From an archaeon (GTDB lineage Archaea > Asgardarchaeota > Hermodarchaeia > Hermodarchaeales > Hermodarchaeaceae), in contig JABXGS010000215.1 in assembly GCA_016550425.1 (NCBI GenBank), forward strand, positions 1 through 37,601: a stretch of DNA of 37,601 nt, given 5' to 3'. The translations under genes were made by a program, and so were the position numbers. Position 1 is the stretch's first letter. Every line of letters starts with the position of its first letter. This document shows positions 25,485 through 32,364 of this stretch, piece after piece. The notes beneath the pieces were generated by a model. It worked only from the letters and a program-made list of their open reading frames with translations, made no database searches and was not told the origin of the DNA.

Positions 25485-25811
25485 ATGAGTAACGAAGAAG
25501 GTTTTTGGCGCTCAATCATTGTCGACGTTGAGCCACGCCAAAAGGAATTCCGGATTGGCATTGATGAGGAAACTCGAGTCGAGGAGGTTATCCGTACCCT
25601 CGTTACACAAGCCCGCGATGAAGGTGTCAGTATTGACGATTGGGCGAAAGCGAAAATCGGCGATCAACGTGCTGAGTTCGTCTTGATTCGCAAAGCTCCA
25701 GAGCCCACACGGTTAAGTCCCGGTGTGGCCTTTGGTGAGCTTGAGCCGAAAATCACTGACGACGAATTCTTCCTCCTTGATGTCGTTCCCGAAGTTGGAC
25801 AGAAACAATGA
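25485..25811 (+). CDS. Ubiquitin-like beta-grasp protein
   Basis: A 108-residue protein predicted to have the ubiquitin fold. Strand 1 is RSIIVDVEP, strand 2 is KEFRIGIDEETR, and helix 1 is VEEVIRTLVTQARDEG. Then come AEFVLIRK and a typical last segment, RLSPGVAFGELEPKITDDEFFLLDVV, matching the ubiquitin pattern of L-x-P-x-x-[ST/F]-L...-x-D-x-L-x-[LV]. The C-terminus is PEVGQKQ, so there is no terminal diglycine. It would need trimming to expose PEVG, or it is used non-covalently like YukD/EsaB. It is the first gene of the operon with E2-like and RING-like proteins. The start is the ATG at 25485 with AGGTGA eight bases upstream. Confidence 0.72.
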   Translation: MSNEEGFWRSIIVDVEPRQKEFRIGIDEETRVEEVIRTLVTQARDEGVSIDDWAKAKIGDQRAEFVLIRKAPEPTRLSPGVAFGELEPKITDDEFFLLDVVPEVGQKQ

Positions 25812-25856
25812 ATAGAGCCCAATCAGGAGGGCAAAGCATCTGTGAGGGATTACACC

Positions 25857-26603
25857 ATGACACGACCCGTATTCTCGATTGAACTTTTCAACGCCCGAGT
25901 GGAAACACAGATTCAAACATTTTTTGATACTATCAATAATCTCTATGGGCGACGTGGATGGGATCCAGACCCGCCACGGCGAGAAAATACCACCTGGAGT
26001 AATCGTGATTTCACCGTTGCGATTATCGCCCGATATCGTGATGGTGCATACAAACGTATTCGATTCACCATGCGGAATCTACCTGGAATCGTCCGTCAAC
26101 CACGTTCACTCACGGATGAAGGTGCTATCCGATATGAACATCGATTCGTTTTTGATTTACCACGAGAATATCCACAAAATATCGGTACCATCCGACCTGC
26201 AGCTGAAACCCCCCTTTTTCATCCTCGACTCGCCGCCAGTGGAACAGGTCATGCGTGCTATTCCGTTCGAGGAGAGCTTGACCGAATTCTCGAGGATCTA
26301 CCATTCTTTGTGCTGCTAAAACCAGATCGCGTAGAGCCACCATCCCAGTTTGAATCAGATCATGGACTCAATAGTTCGGCGATGGCATGGTACGAACAGG
26401 ACACAAAAAATATCGTCGAAACCTTAGACCGGTTATGGGAAGCGAGACACCAAGCTGGTGCCTCTACCTCACCACGACAGGGCCGGGTCCAGATTCTTTC
26501 ACCTCATTCATCATCAGATACTTCACAACGAAAAACTCCCCAAATTCTAGATAAACCTGAAGAAAAATCAACTGTACGGATTCTTGATGATGAAGATCGT
26601 TAG
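25857..26603 (+). CDS. E2-like (UBC-fold) ubiquitin-like conjugating protein
   Basis: A 248-residue protein whose residues 1-200 fit a UBC/RWD-type fold. After strands with FTVAIIARY and KRIRFTMRNLP comes YEHRFVFDLPREYPQN, then the E2 hallmark PLFHPRLAASGTGHACYS, in which H122-P123 and C134 match the family's HPN...G-x-x-C. C134 is the presumed thioester cysteine. There is no N before the cysteine (HPR in place of HPN). Residues 205-248 form a disordered tail with three V-x-I-L-type motifs at 211-214, 229-232 and 240-243, the last followed by DDEDR. A GTG at 25842 could start it; the ATG at 25857 with GAGGG upstream is preferred. Confidence 0.75.
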   Translation: MTRPVFSIELFNARVETQIQTFFDTINNLYGRRGWDPDPPRRENTTWSNRDFTVAIIARYRDGAYKRIRFTMRNLPGIVRQPRSLTDEGAIRYEHRFVFDLPREYPQNIGTIRPAAETPLFHPRLAASGTGHACYSVRGELDRILEDLPFFVLLKPDRVEPPSQFESDHGLNSSAMAWYEQDTKNIVETLDRLWEARHQAGASTSPRQGRVQILSPHSSSDTSQRKTPQILDKPEEKSTVRILDDEDR

Positions 26604-26615
26604 GAGGAGAGTCTA

Positions 26616-26834
26616 ATGGCAGAGCAGCCACCTAATGATAAAAAAAATACCGAGGAACCCAATAAAAACGAGCAACCTTCACCAGAAGACCTCTCAAAGG
26701 ATAACGGGATTGTGATCTTACAAGAACGAGACATCCCATTTGAAGAAGAACGGCCACCGAATTTCTCCCCACATTATTCAGTCACTGTTCACCATGTCCG
26801 AAAAGAATCTGAGAAGGAGAACCAAGAAGAATGA
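26616..26834 (+). CDS. Small acidic protein with a SIM-like motif
   Basis: A 72-residue hydrophilic protein that appears disordered. Residues 1-30 are rich in Glu, Asn, Pro and Lys. The only hydrophobic cluster is GIVILQERD (31-39), followed by an acidic stretch FEEE, the layout of a SUMO-interacting motif. A second weak strand, SVTVHHV, lies at 55-61. No family is recognised. Strong ribosome site: GGAGGAG about seven bases upstream of the ATG. It sits 12 bp after the E2 gene and overlaps the RING gene by four bases, so it is a firm member of the operon and may be a scaffold or inhibitor of the pathway. Confidence 0.65.
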   Translation: MAEQPPNDKKNTEEPNKNEQPSPEDLSKDNGIVILQERDIPFEEERPPNFSPHYSVTVHHVRKESEKENQEE

Positions 26835-27217
26835 GTGTCCACGGGGCATCGCATATCAAATGTGTGGCTTGCGATTCACAAGTGACTCTCGAAGAAGCAA
26901 GGAGCCAATGGTGGATATGCACATCTTGTGGGAGCTACATTTGTGCTAGTTGCCGTGCCTTATTGTTAGAAGCAGGCGAAGACATTTGTCCAGGAGCCAT
27001 TGCACGAGGCACTGAAACGCATGTGCCCCATTTCAGCCGATTCCTCGGACCACGTCGCGAAGCCGAAATCTCTAATTCTAGTCGAGGTTCGAAAGTGGTG
27101 TTTTTGGGTGATGTTCACCGAAAACCACAACACACGTCTGAAGGTAGAGTTATTATTCTTGATGACGACGAGGCCCAGAGCGAGGAATCAACAACATCAA
27201 ATGGGCAGGAACCATGA
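26831..27217 (+). CDS. RING-like zinc-binding protein of the ubiquitin-like operon
   Basis: A 128-residue protein with an N-terminal zinc domain: C11-x2-C14, C30-x2-C33, C38-x2-C41 and C53-P. It is a paralogue of the RING-like protein at 20459-20920, with CVAC...TLEEA and the same later spacing. Seven cysteines are visible; the eighth ligand is not evident. Its position between the E2-like and transglutaminase genes suggests an E3-like role. Residues 85-128 are a disordered tail with SKVVFLGD (87-94) and GRVIILDDDE (105-114) followed by acidic and Ser residues, resembling a SUMO-interacting motif. It overlaps genes on both sides by four bases. Confidence 0.72.
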   Translation: MSVHGASHIKCVACDSQVTLEEARSQWWICTSCGSYICASCRALLLEAGEDICPGAIARGTETHVPHFSRFLGPRREAEISNSSRGSKVVFLGDVHRKPQHTSEGRVIILDDDEAQSEESTTSNGQEP

Positions 27218-28086
27218 TTTCAGGTTCAGCCATTCTGACTCATCGTCTAACCTACCAAACCCAAGTAGTGAATACCACTACGAGCCCCTTAACGAACATT
27301 CGAATTCTGCTTGCGTTTCCTCCACCCTTTGAACCGTATCAACAGCTGTTGGAGATTAAACCATATCCAAATACGAGTAGGCATGCTAGTGATAAAGAGG
27401 GAAATAACTGGCTGAATATCTCGTGTCCACACTTATCAGGAAATGATACATTCACCTGCGGATACATCGCTTTAATTCGAAATCGCTCCATCCACTATCA
27501 ACCATCACCAGATATTCAAAATCGCTTAATCCCCAACCGGCTGCAGTCATATATAGAACCCGAATATTTCATCGAGTCCCATCACCACTTGATAAAAGAT
27601 CTTGCCCGTGATCTTGCCAAAAAACATCGGAAGCTGATTCCCTTTATCAAAGCAGCTATGCGAGCAGTCACCAAAACTCTCCGTTATGTTCCTCAAGAGC
27701 ATGAGCGAGGGGCAGCATACGCAATTGAACAACAAGTTGGTGACTGTACGGAGTACTCAGCGCTATTTGCAGCAATCTGTAGAGCTAGAAAGATTCCTGC
27801 GCGGTTAATCTCTGGATTCGCAGCTTCGAAGAAGAAATGGGAGCGGCATGGATGGAGTGAGGTATGGATTCGGAATCAGTGGGTGCCTATGGATCCAACT
27901 TGGTTTGGCTCCAATGGATGGCTGGGCATCACGAATCGGCACCTTCCCTTGATTATTGGGAATTGGATGGATATCCGGGCGAATCGTGAATTCAAGGTCA
28001 GTTGGAGACAACAACCACACACTAGTCCTCCTCGGTTAAGTTCAACGTGGAAGGTGAGACAGGTCGTGGGTTTCCAAGCCTCTTAG
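27214..28086 (+). CDS. Transglutaminase-fold cysteine protease-like protein
   Basis: A 290-residue protein. Residues 1-115 look like a beta-sandwich (ILTHRLTYQTQVVN, IRILLAFPPPFEPYQ) and residues 125-235 like a transglutaminase core. The triad is visible as C178 in VGDCTEYSALFAAI, H212 in RHGWSEVWI and D227 in PMDPTW. No signal peptide or membrane segment is seen, so it is probably cytoplasmic. In prokaryotes this fold usually cuts peptide or isopeptide bonds. In this operon it may trim the ubiquitin-like tail, remove conjugates or cross-link proteins; that is inference. It overlaps the RING gene by four bases, and its 3' end overlaps the convergent E1-like gene by 45 bp. Confidence 0.75.
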   Translation: MISGSAILTHRLTYQTQVVNTTTSPLTNIRILLAFPPPFEPYQQLLEIKPYPNTSRHASDKEGNNWLNISCPHLSGNDTFTCGYIALIRNRSIHYQPSPDIQNRLIPNRLQSYIEPEYFIESHHHLIKDLARDLAKKHRKLIPFIKAAMRAVTKTLRYVPQEHERGAAYAIEQQVGDCTEYSALFAAICRARKIPARLISGFAASKKKWERHGWSEVWIRNQWVPMDPTWFGSNGWLGITNRHLPLIIGNWMDIRANREFKVSWRQQPHTSPPRLSSTWKVRQVVGFQAS

Positions 28087-28956
28087 AGATTGGGCATATT
28101 TTCGTTTGGAACGGCAGAAGGCCTCACTGCAACGGGGATTGGGCAGGATTGCTCCGGTTGATGTCTCATGTCGTTGTAAGTCGTATTTGATGTATCGCCC
28201 TAGAGCAGGTTTCAAGTCTTGTTGCCATTTGCCTGTTTTACGCCATTGTTGTAGACCTACTAGCACTTTGGTCGCCTCCCAGGACATCACTGCGCCAACA
28301 ATCGAGGTGACGAAACTAATCATGGGAAAGCGAGGCAGAGTATCAACGAAGAAAGGGTCACAGCGGGTGCGCACTTGATTCGCAACAATAGCATCGACAA
28401 AGTCTTTACTCCAAGAACATACTAGACATGCTGTGTGTGGTGGCGCCAGAACATCAATGGTAACGAAATCTTTTCCCATAGCTCCATTAATCAACGGTAA
28501 AGGGGAATCTAAGCTGAGATTCTTGGCGTTTAACAAGTAACGTGCATAATGATTATCCACCCCGACGAGCACGAGATCCACATCCCAAACACTATCAGGT
28601 GCTTCTTGAATAGGAATAGCATAAGGGTCGATTCGTGTATCGGTCGCTAGTTCAGGGAGTCGTTCCGCCACAGCATCGACTTTGGACTTCACATCATGAT
28701 CCTCAGGTCGAAAGAACACACACCGATTCAAATTCGAGGTCGCGACCTTATCAGGATCGACCAGAATAATTTTGCCAATACCCAGTAACCCAAGATTCTT
28801 ACATACCTCGTTACCCACAGCGCCAGCCCCAATCATGAGTACTGTAGACTGTCGAATTGTTTCTAGATTGGTGACCCCTAACCAGCGGCGAGTTCGATCA
28901 TGATGATCCTTCTCAAAGAAATGAAGATCAATCGGCGTGGGCGTTTTCCTCGTCAT
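28042..28956 (-). CDS. E1-like (ThiF/MoeB family) activating enzyme
   Basis: A 304-residue adenylating enzyme. The Rossmann ATP site is MIGAGAVGNE (41-50), followed by D67 in LVDPDKV, the arginine finger region SNLNR (74-78) and K90/K92. The presumed metal or adenylate aspartate lies in VGVDNHYAR (131-139). Zinc ligands are C177-x2-C180 and C276-x4-C281. C199 in TRCDPFF is the best candidate thioester cysteine, since it lies where MoeB/ThiF carry theirs, before SIVGAVMSWEATK. It lacks the ubiquitin-fold domain of eukaryotic E1, as is usual for prokaryotic forms. An upstream start at 29013 is possible; the ATG at 28956, overlapping the JAB gene by 29 bases, is preferred. Confidence 0.85.
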   Translation of the reverse strand: MTRKTPTPIDLHFFEKDHHDRTRRWLGVTNLETIRQSTVLMIGAGAVGNEVCKNLGLLGIGKIILVDPDKVATSNLNRCVFFRPEDHDVKSKVDAVAERLPELATDTRIDPYAIPIQEAPDSVWDVDLVLVGVDNHYARYLLNAKNLSLDSPLPLINGAMGKDFVTIDVLAPPHTACLVCSWSKDFVDAIVANQVRTRCDPFFVDTLPRFPMISFVTSIVGAVMSWEATKVLVGLQQWRKTGKWQQDLKPALGRYIKYDLQRHETSTGAILPNPRCSEAFCRSKRKYAQSLRGLETHDLSHLPR

Positions 28957-29560
28957 TACCGGGTTCAACCTCCTCAGGTGCGACCAAGTCTTTGCGAGAT
29001 TCAGGTTTACCAAGGGGAACAGAGGGACGATACGTACACCATTTTACTTGTTCAAGTTGTAGACCAGGCTCATCAAGGCGTTCGCGGAGCATGTAGACTT
29101 TAAAAATCTCACTTATTGGATCAATCAAAAAGAACACGTTTCCTTCAGCACAAAAGGGCGTATTAAAGAATGTGTTCAAATCGGTCGAGGAAAAGTGAGG
29201 ATTGCCTCCAAACGGATGTGAATGCCAAAGACCTACGACCCGAGGAGTATGAGGATTATTTCCGTACCGGTCATGGAGTGCAAGTCGATATTCGAGAATG
29301 CCTTCAGGTGTGAATCGTGCATGAGCAATACTGGCTTCAACACGTCCCGTTGCCCAATCGGTGACCCGAATGTATTTTTCTCCATTCCAGATTCGGCGAA
29401 AGCCCAGGATGACGCCTAAGGCTTCCCGTCGTGAGGGACCTAAAGCTGCATCAAGGCAGTAGTTGAATATCTCTTTGCAAGTCCTCTCGAAGATATACAC
29501 AGGAAAGACCGGTGGAATCCGTGATTGTTCTTCATTCGATTGAATTTCTTGTTCGACCAT
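28928..29560 (-). CDS. JAB/JAMM metalloprotease (deconjugase-like)
   Basis: A 210-residue protein with the JAMM zinc site: E46 in SRREALGVILG, H113 and H115 in LWHSHPFGG, and S124 and D127 in FSSTD. The spacing between the second His and Ser is eight residues, one more than the canonical seven. JAMM proteases cut isopeptide or peptide bonds next to ubiquitin-like C-termini, so it should mature or remove the nearby ubiquitin-like protein. The acidic C-terminus (APEEVEPGNDEENAHAD) is likely disordered. The frame is open to an ATG at 29632, but a TATA box at 29617-29624 lies within that extension, so the ATG at 29560 is preferred. It is co-transcribed with the E1-like gene. Confidence 0.82.
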   Translation of the reverse strand: MVEQEIQSNEEQSRIPPVFPVYIFERTCKEIFNYCLDAALGPSRREALGVILGFRRIWNGEKYIRVTDWATGRVEASIAHARFTPEGILEYRLALHDRYGNNPHTPRVVGLWHSHPFGGNPHFSSTDLNTFFNTPFCAEGNVFFLIDPISEIFKVYMLRERLDEPGLQLEQVKWCTYRPSVPLGKPESRKDLVAPEEVEPGNDEENAHAD

Positions 29561-29616
29561 GCGTGATTCACATGTTCCAACATTGTTTTGAATTGTTAAA
29601 TCCTTGTAATACAGAG

Positions 29617-29624
29617 ATATAATT
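29617..29624. promoter_or_regulatory. Candidate bidirectional TATA box
   Basis: ATATAATT on plus and AATTATAT on minus. It predicts starts near 29594 for the JAB-E1 operon and near 29646 for the membrane protein at 29684, both sensible leader lengths. Confidence 0.45.
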
Positions 29625-29683
29625 GGAGTCATGCTAGATAGGACACACTAGTAACTGACCCCGAGGTTCGGAGTTGTTTGGGC

Positions 29684-30178
29684 ATGGATCGAATAGTAGA
29701 GTTATATCCTGGTTTTAATCGTGTCTGGCGAGTAGGATTCATAATTCTGACAATTGCTATCATCAGCTTATTTGTGAGTCAACTCGTTCTGTTTGAATTG
29801 GTCAGACAAGCCATGCTGCAATCCGTTTGGTGGTTGGCAAGCCCCAACTCGTTCTTTAACTTCATATTAATCGTGTCAATTACAGTGCTTATTGGTGCTT
29901 GGTATAGCATGATTGTAGTCTTTGGATGCACTCACCCAAAACACCCCAAATATGGCGAATGGGTGACTAACGGATTGTTAGTTGCCACGTTTGTTAGTCT
30001 TTGTTGGGGAGAATTCATACAGTACTTCCATTGGGCTAATTTGATGCCTCCCCCAGATTGGGGCATTTTGAATATCTTAGTAGCGAACTCAATTATTTTT
30101 ACAATTATTGGATTCTTCATTGCCATACAAAGCATTGTCGTGTGGTGGAAGTGGCTCAACCCTAGACCTTTGAAGTAG
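29684..30178 (+). CDS. Four-helix membrane protein, first of a related pair
   Basis: A 164-residue integral membrane protein of unknown function. Hydrophobic segments lie at about 17-40 (VGFIILTIAIISLFVSQLVLF), 57-78 (FFNFILIVSITVLIGAWY), 95-112 and 132-153. It begins YPGFNRVWRVGF and ends IVVWWKWLNP; the next gene begins YPGRRLYWRILF and ends IAVWYRWLTN, so the two are tandem paralogues. The open frame begins at a TTG (29678); the ATG at 29684 is chosen, with GGAG about ten bases upstream. Whether it belongs to the neighbouring ubiquitin-like system is unknown. Confidence 0.65.
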   Translation: MDRIVELYPGFNRVWRVGFIILTIAIISLFVSQLVLFELVRQAMLQSVWWLASPNSFFNFILIVSITVLIGAWYSMIVVFGCTHPKHPKYGEWVTNGLLVATFVSLCWGEFIQYFHWANLMPPPDWGILNILVANSIIFTIIGFFIAIQSIVVWWKWLNPRPLK

Positions 30179-30278
30179 ATCCATAATTAGAGAATCACAC
30201 ACAAGAAAAACGATTCAAGTCATCCCTATCCGTGCATTTTAATACGAAAGCCTCCGTTTTGTAAACGAGGGAGCTTCT

Positions 30279-30830
30279 TTGGCATTTACATATGATTTTT
30301 CAGTATATCCTGGACGGAGGTTGTACTGGCGAATTCTGTTTCTATTATTCTCAGCTGCTGTAACGGTTATCTTGATTGTTGCTTTTGTGTTTCTCGTTGA
30401 AGCCTTGAGTGCTGTATCGATTCTGCAAAATACCACTCTGCCTCCTGAAAGCATAGTGGTTCATCTCATCGGGGTTCTTCTTAGTTTTCAGTCATCAATG
30501 ATTGTTGTCACATTCCTGTTTGGTCCGTGGCTTTGTATGCTGTTGATTAGTGTGGCATCACATCCAGCAAACCAACCGCATCATTTACGGTGGTTTCTGC
30601 TGAGTACAGCTGTAACAGTTGTGATGGTGGCATTATGGACGCAGTGGTTTTTCTTTATGCCAACCCTGTTTAGTATAGCTGAGATTTCCATGCCACCCTT
30701 TCCTCAAAACCCATTGTATCTTCCAGAGACGATTTCCGTACTTTGGGGCATTGCCATTTCAACTGTCTTCCTTTCAATGTTTGTTAGTCTTGTCAGTATC
30801 GCAGTGTGGTATCGATGGCTCACGAATTAA
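30279..30830 (+). CDS. Four-helix membrane protein, second of a related pair
   Basis: A 183-residue integral membrane protein of unknown function. Hydrophobic segments are LFLLFSAAVTVILIVAFVFL, a stretch around HLIGVLLSFQSSMIVVTFLFG, FLLSTAVTVVMVALWTQWFFF and ISVLWGIAISTVFLSMFVSL. Its first loop and C-terminus match the upstream gene product. The start is a TTG at 30279 with CGAGGGAG just upstream; no in-frame ATG occurs before the second helix, and the ATG at 30290 is out of frame. It lies 100 bp after its paralogue. Confidence 0.6.
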   Translation: MAFTYDFSVYPGRRLYWRILFLLFSAAVTVILIVAFVFLVEALSAVSILQNTTLPPESIVVHLIGVLLSFQSSMIVVTFLFGPWLCMLLISVASHPANQPHHLRWFLLSTAVTVVMVALWTQWFFFMPTLFSIAEISMPPFPQNPLYLPETISVLWGIAISTVFLSMFVSLVSIAVWYRWLTN

Positions 30831-30870
30831 CATCCATCTGAAGATAGGTTCAAAAAGAAGCTGATTGAGT

Positions 30871-32340
30871 TTAGTACAAGGCGCTTGTATTGCCATATCG
30901 GGTGGACCAAGGATATCGGTCCATAATGTTATTTAGGAGACGTCGTAACTTTCCGACTTCGGATGTATTTGCATAGACTAGAAAGCTAACTCGTCCACCC
31001 CGGCTGCGTTTCATTTTCTGGTAAATCGTCTTCACCGTATTTACAGTATCACAGATAATAAGAAGATCAGCATCGGGCAAGTCGAGATCTCGTTCACCGA
31101 CTGGCGAGAGAATCACAGCCGCTGGAGTTTTAGCGTGTTTGAAATCGGCTAAAACAGCTTGTTTGTCTGGAGTTCGTCCAGTAAGCTGGAAAGTGTGAAC
31201 GCCTTTCTCCTGTAGCAGTCCTTCGATTTCGCTCACGACATTGAGATATGAGGAGAGGATGATAGTTCTTTTCGCCTTCAATGCTAGGTCTCGAGCTTTC
31301 AGAGATTTAGGGGTAACTTTTGGCCAGTCTTGCATCATGCGGTTAATATCAATCTGGGATTTGATCGTGGGATGATGAAGATATCGGCGAAAGCTCTTGG
31401 AGGCCATACCGTAAAGATATTTTCGGGTCATGAGGAGTCCACTATATTGCTGGGCGAGCTCTTCGGGGATGGGGAGTTCATGGAGCATCAAATGTAGCAT
31501 GCGAGTGGATTCTGGGAGTTCTCTGATACTTTGCTCTGAGTTTTCTCGGACCATTTGATAAATTTGATCGCGAGTAGATTGGATTAGTTCATCGACGACA
31601 AGCGAAGTTGCGCGTATGACGGAATCTTCGACAGGGATGACATCGAGGATAGTGTGTTTGATATATTGATCCAAATCGGTGTCTATGAGTTCATCCATGC
31701 TAATGAGTTCAACGTTGGGTAGAAAGTTAGCAAGTGTTTGAAGTTCGTCACGAATCTGGAGTTGAGCTTGGTTGAATACTACATGGTCATCTCGGAGTGT
31801 TCCACTAAGCCCGATAATCCAATTTTCTTTGAAAAACTCTAGCAAATAACTCCAAGGTTGAATGAGAACTCGAGTATCTCCTACCCGTCGAAGAAGCGTA
31901 TCCACCTCATTAATTAAGAGTCCCTCAAAATCTGAGCTCGAAAAACCTCCCTTTTTGAGGATATTAGCTAGCACACGTGGCGTACAGAGCACAACTCGGG
32001 AGTCATGAAGAAGTTGTTGACGACGACGCCCCTGAATACGGGGAGAAAGGACCCCTAACCCATCAACACCTCCATACTCTTCTTCAAGGTATTGCGCAGT
32101 TTCTTGAAGCGAGGAAGAAGAATTCACAGTGATGATGAATCGCGTCTCCGGAAAATATTCCGTCACCAATTTGAAGGTGATAACACGTTTCCCAAGTCCG
32201 CAGTCCAGTTCCACCAAAATATTGTGTTCCCGATTGTCCTTGATTCGTTGAAGGATATGTTCTTGATACTGCCGTGGTTCAAATCGGCGAGTATCGGAAA
32301 TGTTATCCTGTGAATGTGGGGGAGGAGAGGAAGGGCTCAT
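30871..32340 (-). CDS. Divergent SF2 helicase/translocase
   Basis: A 489-residue protein with the layout of a Hef/FANCM or DEAH-type SF2 helicase. A Q-motif-like FEPRQYQEHIL (20-30) precedes motif I, VELDCGLGKR (43-52), where the usual GKT/S ends in Arg. Motif Ia is IITVNSSSSL, Ib is VVLCTPRVLA, II is LLINEVD (141-147) with Asn in place of Asp, and III is GLSGT (177-181). The C-terminal domain shows IILSSYLNVVSEIEGLL, FQLTGRT, VILSPVGERDLDLPDADLLI and QKMKRSRGG for motifs IV-VI. The changes at motifs I, II and VI suggest altered or lost ATPase activity. It follows the membrane-protein pair in convergent orientation. Its link to the SMC system is only positional. Confidence 0.72.
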   Translation of the reverse strand: MSPSSPPPHSQDNISDTRRFEPRQYQEHILQRIKDNREHNILVELDCGLGKRVITFKLVTEYFPETRFIITVNSSSSLQETAQYLEEEYGGVDGLGVLSPRIQGRRRQQLLHDSRVVLCTPRVLANILKKGGFSSSDFEGLLINEVDTLLRRVGDTRVLIQPWSYLLEFFKENWIIGLSGTLRDDHVVFNQAQLQIRDELQTLANFLPNVELISMDELIDTDLDQYIKHTILDVIPVEDSVIRATSLVVDELIQSTRDQIYQMVRENSEQSIRELPESTRMLHLMLHELPIPEELAQQYSGLLMTRKYLYGMASKSFRRYLHHPTIKSQIDINRMMQDWPKVTPKSLKARDLALKAKRTIILSSYLNVVSEIEGLLQEKGVHTFQLTGRTPDKQAVLADFKHAKTPAAVILSPVGERDLDLPDADLLIICDTVNTVKTIYQKMKRSRGGRVSFLVYANTSEVGKLRRLLNNIMDRYPWSTRYGNTSALY

Positions 32341-32364
32341 GACTACTTTCCTTCTTTCGGCAAG

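Noticed and set aside
25879..26319. A 146-codon frame overlapping the E2-like gene
   Set aside because: It is a shadow; the E2 frame has the HP...C hallmark, an upstream ribosome site and fits the operon spacing.
25485..29560. The Ubl genes as the standard archaeal ubiquitin cluster of Caldiarchaeum or other Asgards
   Set aside because: The Ubl lacks a diglycine, the JAB and E1 are short, and the operon includes a transglutaminase-fold protein and sits with an SMC complex, so it is a different type.
29561..29632. N-terminal 24-codon extension of the JAB protein
   Set aside because: A well-placed TATA box lies within it and the extension has no domain features; the ATG at 29560 is preferred, though not certain.
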